Origin: Acidobacteria bacterium SCN 69-37
GTDB taxonomy: Bacteria > Acidobacteriota > Vicinamibacteria > Vicinamibacterales > SCN-69-37
NCBI GenBank assembly: GCA_001724025.1
Contig: MEDJ01000023.1
Location: 62,001-126,000 of the forward strand
Length of the DNA stretch: 64,000 nt
Direction of reading: 5' to 3'
Positions 61,857-64,000 of this stretch are shown in pieces. Made by a program: the position numbers and the translations under genes. The stretch's first letter is position 1; every line of letters begins with the position of its first letter. The notes beneath the pieces were generated by a model. That model did not search any database and was not told where the DNA came from. It saw only the letters and a list, made by a program, of their open reading frames with translations.

Positions 61857-62634
61857 ACTGGAACTCCATCCGGTGGAAGACCAGCCACCCGATGACCAGC
61901 AGGACAGCCGACAGGGCCGCCGTGACCGCGAAGGCCGGCGAAGGCGGCGCGTTCAGCAGGATGACGGATCGATAGGCATCGACGATCGGCGTCATCGGAT
62001 TCAGCTGTATGAGCAGGCCGAGCTTGCCGGTGATCCCATCGGCCGAATAGACGACAGGGGTGGCGAACATCCAGGCGGTGATCGCAATCTCGAACAGGTA
62101 TTTGACGTCCCTGTAGAAGAGGTTCGCCATGGCGAGCAGCAGCGACACCGCCATCGTGAGGACCAGGTGCACGATCACGACGAGCGGCAGCCACGCGAGA
62201 TGAGCGCCGACGCCGACCCCGAAGTAGAGCATGAAGGCGATGAGGACGAGGCTGCCGATCAGGAAGTCGACGAAACAGACAGCCACGGCGGAAAACGGGA
62301 AGATCTCCCGGGGAAAATAGATCTTCGACACGAGGCTCGAGTTGCTCGTCAGCGAGTTCACCGCGAACCGGAGCGAGGAGGCGAAGAAGTTCCAGACCCA
62401 GAGGCCGCAGTACGCGAACAACGGATAGGCCACCGGCGTCTCGAGCGGGGCGACCCGCATGAAGATGACCGAGAAGACCACGGTGTTCACGAGCGGCATG
62501 AACACCGCCCAGGCAAACCCCATGGCCGTCTGCTTGTAGCGCAACAGCAGATCGCGCCAGGTCATCTGGAACAGCAGTTCCCGATATTCGATCTGCTCCG
62601 CGATTACTTCCCGACAGTCGTCAATCACTCGCAT
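61840..62634 (-). CDS. wzm: Polysaccharide ABC transporter permease (Wzm type)
   Basis: 264 residues with six membrane helices. It opens REVIAEQIEYRELLFQMTWRDLLLRYKQT, the amphipathic leader of ABC-2 permeases of the Wzm/TagG group. PLVNTVVFSVIFMRVAPLETP, SLVSKIYFPREIFPFSAV and FYRDVKYLFEIAITAWMFATPVVY are the usual later landmarks. With the Wzt ATPase at 50438 it would export a polyprenyl-linked polymer. It lies 36 bases downstream of the megasynthase gene on the same strand and may be co-transcribed with it, which is unusual. Confidence 0.92.
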   Translation of the reverse strand: MRVIDDCREVIAEQIEYRELLFQMTWRDLLLRYKQTAMGFAWAVFMPLVNTVVFSVIFMRVAPLETPVAYPLFAYCGLWVWNFFASSLRFAVNSLTSNSSLVSKIYFPREIFPFSAVAVCFVDFLIGSLVLIAFMLYFGVGVGAHLAWLPLVVIVHLVLTMAVSLLLAMANLFYRDVKYLFEIAITAWMFATPVVYSADGITGKLGLLIQLNPMTPIVDAYRSVILLNAPPSPAFAVTAALSAVLLVIGWLVFHRMEFQFAENI

Positions 62635-62670
62635 GGTTCTCCATTCGTCGTGCGTCGTGCAGTGGTGTCG

Positions 62671-64000
62671 TCAGTCGATCACTGACAGTACTCGCCGGGC
62701 CAGATCCGGGACGATGGGCGGATCCAGCATCTCGAGGTGGTCGCCGGGCAGATCGAAGACCTCCAGCGGGCCGGCGGCAATGCCGCGCCAGCCCATCATC
62801 TCGACCTGATCGGAGGATATCGTGGTGTTCGTATCGTAGGTGGCCGACCGGAACAGGGCCACCCGCCCATGGTACGGCCTCGGGTGATAGGACGTCATGA
62901 CCCGGACGCTCGCCTCGATGAACTGCTGTTCGAGGACCTCCTGGGGCAGCGGTTCGCCCGACCGGTGCACGGACGTCGTGATCGCCGAGTTGCGGGCCGC
63001 GCGGAATCGTCGCTTGAGACGATGCTGGAACTGGAGCGCGCCGTGCACGACGGTGGCGATCAGCCCGTTGGCCAGGTAGCGGACGCTCTCGATCGGCGAG
63101 GTCGTAACCAGCCGCCTGGCGTGACGTCGGAGACGGGCGCCAAAGTCCGGTCCCGTGTTCGACAGCCAGCTGTCGAACACGAGGAGCGCTTCGACGGTTT
63201 CCCCTGCCGCCGTCAAGCGCTGCGCCATCTCGAGCGCAATCGGCCCGCCCGCGCACGAGCCAATCAGCACGTACGGGCCGGATGGCCGGACCTGGCGCAT
63301 TTCTTCGAGGTACGCCCCGGCCAGATCCTCGGCCGTGCGTGGCCCGCCGTACGGGAGTTCGCGACCGTCGAGCCCGGCCGGTGCCTGCAGTCCGTAGAAC
63401 GGGCGGTCCTCGCCGAGCAGCGGCACCAGGTGCCTGTAGAACAGCACCTGGCCGGCGCCGGCGTGGACGGCGAAGATCGGCGTGCGGTGGCCCGCCGGTC
63501 GGATCGGCACGAGGCTGCGGACGCCGGTCAGGGGCGACGCTGCTGCCGGGGGCGCCGGATCGCCAGCCTCGTCATCCGTGGCCGTCGGCGCGGCCGGACG
63601 CCGCTCGTCGATATAGGCCGCCAGTTGCCTGACGGTTCCCGAGGAGAAGAAGAGCGTCAGCGGCAGGCGGACGCCTAGGCGTCGCTCCATCTGGGTCGCC
63701 AGGCGGACAGCGAGCAGCGAGTGTCCCCCCAGCGCGAAGAAGTCGTCGTCGATCCCGACGTTGTCAGCGCCGAGCATGTCGGTGAGTGCCTCGACCAGGG
63801 CGCGTTCCGAGGCTGTACGTGGCGCCGTCGAGGGCCCACTGCCGGTGCGGTCGTGCGCGCGCGCGGCCGGTGCAGAGAGGCGCGCGGCTGCCGCCGTCAG
63901 GTCCGCGAGGGTCTTCGGTCCGACAGCCACCTGGGCGATCGGCAGGGACCGGAGCACGGCCAGGAACGCCTCGGCACCTTCCTCCGGGCGGATGGCTTCG
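62671..64000 (-). CDS. PKS/NRPS megasynthase C-terminal part (carrier protein and thioesterase), 5' end outside the window
   Basis: About 442 residues are visible; the frame stays open to the window edge, so the gene starts beyond it. The first visible residues (IRPEEGAEAFL...IAQVAVGPKTL) resemble the end of a PKS ketoreductase-type region. A carrier protein follows with the phosphopantetheine Ser in DDFFALGGHSLLAVRL (codon 63718-63720). A type I thioesterase is at about 63500-62671: FAVHAGAGQVLFYRHLV, then LIGSCAGGPIALEMA with Cys (codon 63253-63255) at the nucleophile position of GxSxG, an Asp in VFDSWL, and the catalytic His in LPGDHLEML. It releases the product by hydrolysis or cyclisation. 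The product is unknown. Confidence 0.85.
   Translation of the reverse strand, partial: EAIRPEEGAEAFLAVLRSLPIAQVAVGPKTLADLTAAAARLSAPAARAHDRTGSGPSTAPRTASERALVEALTDMLGADNVGIDDDFFALGGHSLLAVRLATQMERRLGVRLPLTLFFSSGTVRQLAAYIDERRPAAPTATDDEAGDPAPPAAASPLTGVRSLVPIRPAGHRTPIFAVHAGAGQVLFYRHLVPLLGEDRPFYGLQAPAGLDGRELPYGGPRTAEDLAGAYLEEMRQVRPSGPYVLIGSCAGGPIALEMAQRLTAAGETVEALLVFDSWLSNTGPDFGARLRRHARRLVTTSPIESVRYLANGLIATVVHGALQFQHRLKRRFRAARNSAITTSVHRSGEPLPQEVLEQQFIEASVRVMTSYHPRPYHGRVALFRSATYDTNTTISSDQVEMMGWRGIAAGPLEVFDLPGDHLEMLDPPIVPDLARRVLSVID

Overview
The window is GC-rich, densely packed bacterial DNA. Most intergenic gaps are a few bases and many neighbours overlap by ATGA or GTGA. The futalosine-pathway gene mqnE, a Fe/Mn superoxide dismutase and a large exopolysaccharide (EPS) locus of the type usually found with exosortase systems suggest a Gram-negative soil or freshwater bacterium. 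Acidobacteriota, probably Vicinamibacteria, is my best inference; no marker gene here proves it.

Layout. (1) 1-4.8 kb, housekeeping flank: a frameshifted yjbQ-like gene, mqnE, a decayed nadA remnant, sodB, then moeA and moaB on the minus strand, and a tRNA-Arg(ACG). (2) 4.86-9.5 kb: a one-module NRPS (formyltransferase, adenylation domain split by a luciferase-like monooxygenase, carrier protein). (3) 9.7-14.1 kb: sugar-nucleotide genes rmlB, rmlA, rmlC, an hldE-like kinase and gmhA. (4) 14.1-18.2 kb: two divergent paralogous sigma-54 activators. One sits with a secreted propeller-like protein, the other heads the EPS operon. (5) 18.2-27.1 kb: the EPS core, with export protein, outer-membrane barrel, chain-length regulator, ExeA-like ATPase, tyrosine kinase, priming phosphoglycosyl transferase, deacetylase and FemAB-like protein. 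(6) 27.2-39 kb: glycosyltransferases, a RIFT-barrel lyase-like protein, and two large secreted multidomain proteins that share Ig-like repeats and a Cys-containing NGGWLPP repeat. (7) 39.8-54.7 kb: ligase/polymerase, more glycosyltransferases, a methyltransferase, an MFS carrier, a cytochrome c/PQQ dehydrogenase, a Wzt-type ABC ATPase, a TolB-like protein and a membrane-anchored dimethylformamidase-like protein. (8) 54.8-60.3 kb: a second sugar-nucleotide block resembling wbpD-wbpB-wbpE, with an epimerase, another acyltransferase and another aminotransferase. (9) 60.3-64 kb, minus strand: a PMT-type glycosyltransferase, the Wzm-type ABC permease and the 3' end of a PKS/NRPS megasynthase whose thioesterase has Cys at the nucleophile position.

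Working together: the sugar blocks would supply dTDP- and UDP-linked sugars (and possibly a heptose phosphate). The phosphoglycosyl transferase primes the lipid carrier and the glycosyltransferases extend the chain. The Wzm/Wzt pair and/or the Wzz/kinase/OPX/barrel machinery exports it, and the deacetylase, FemAB-like protein, methyltransferase and acyltransferases modify it. No exosortase, PEP-CTERM protein, Wzx flippase or rmlD was seen, although many genes belong to exosortase-associated families. The most unusual features are the NGGWLPP repeat proteins, the split-adenylation NRPS, the HldE-like protein with a ruined nucleotidyltransferase motif, and the Cys-type thioesterase.
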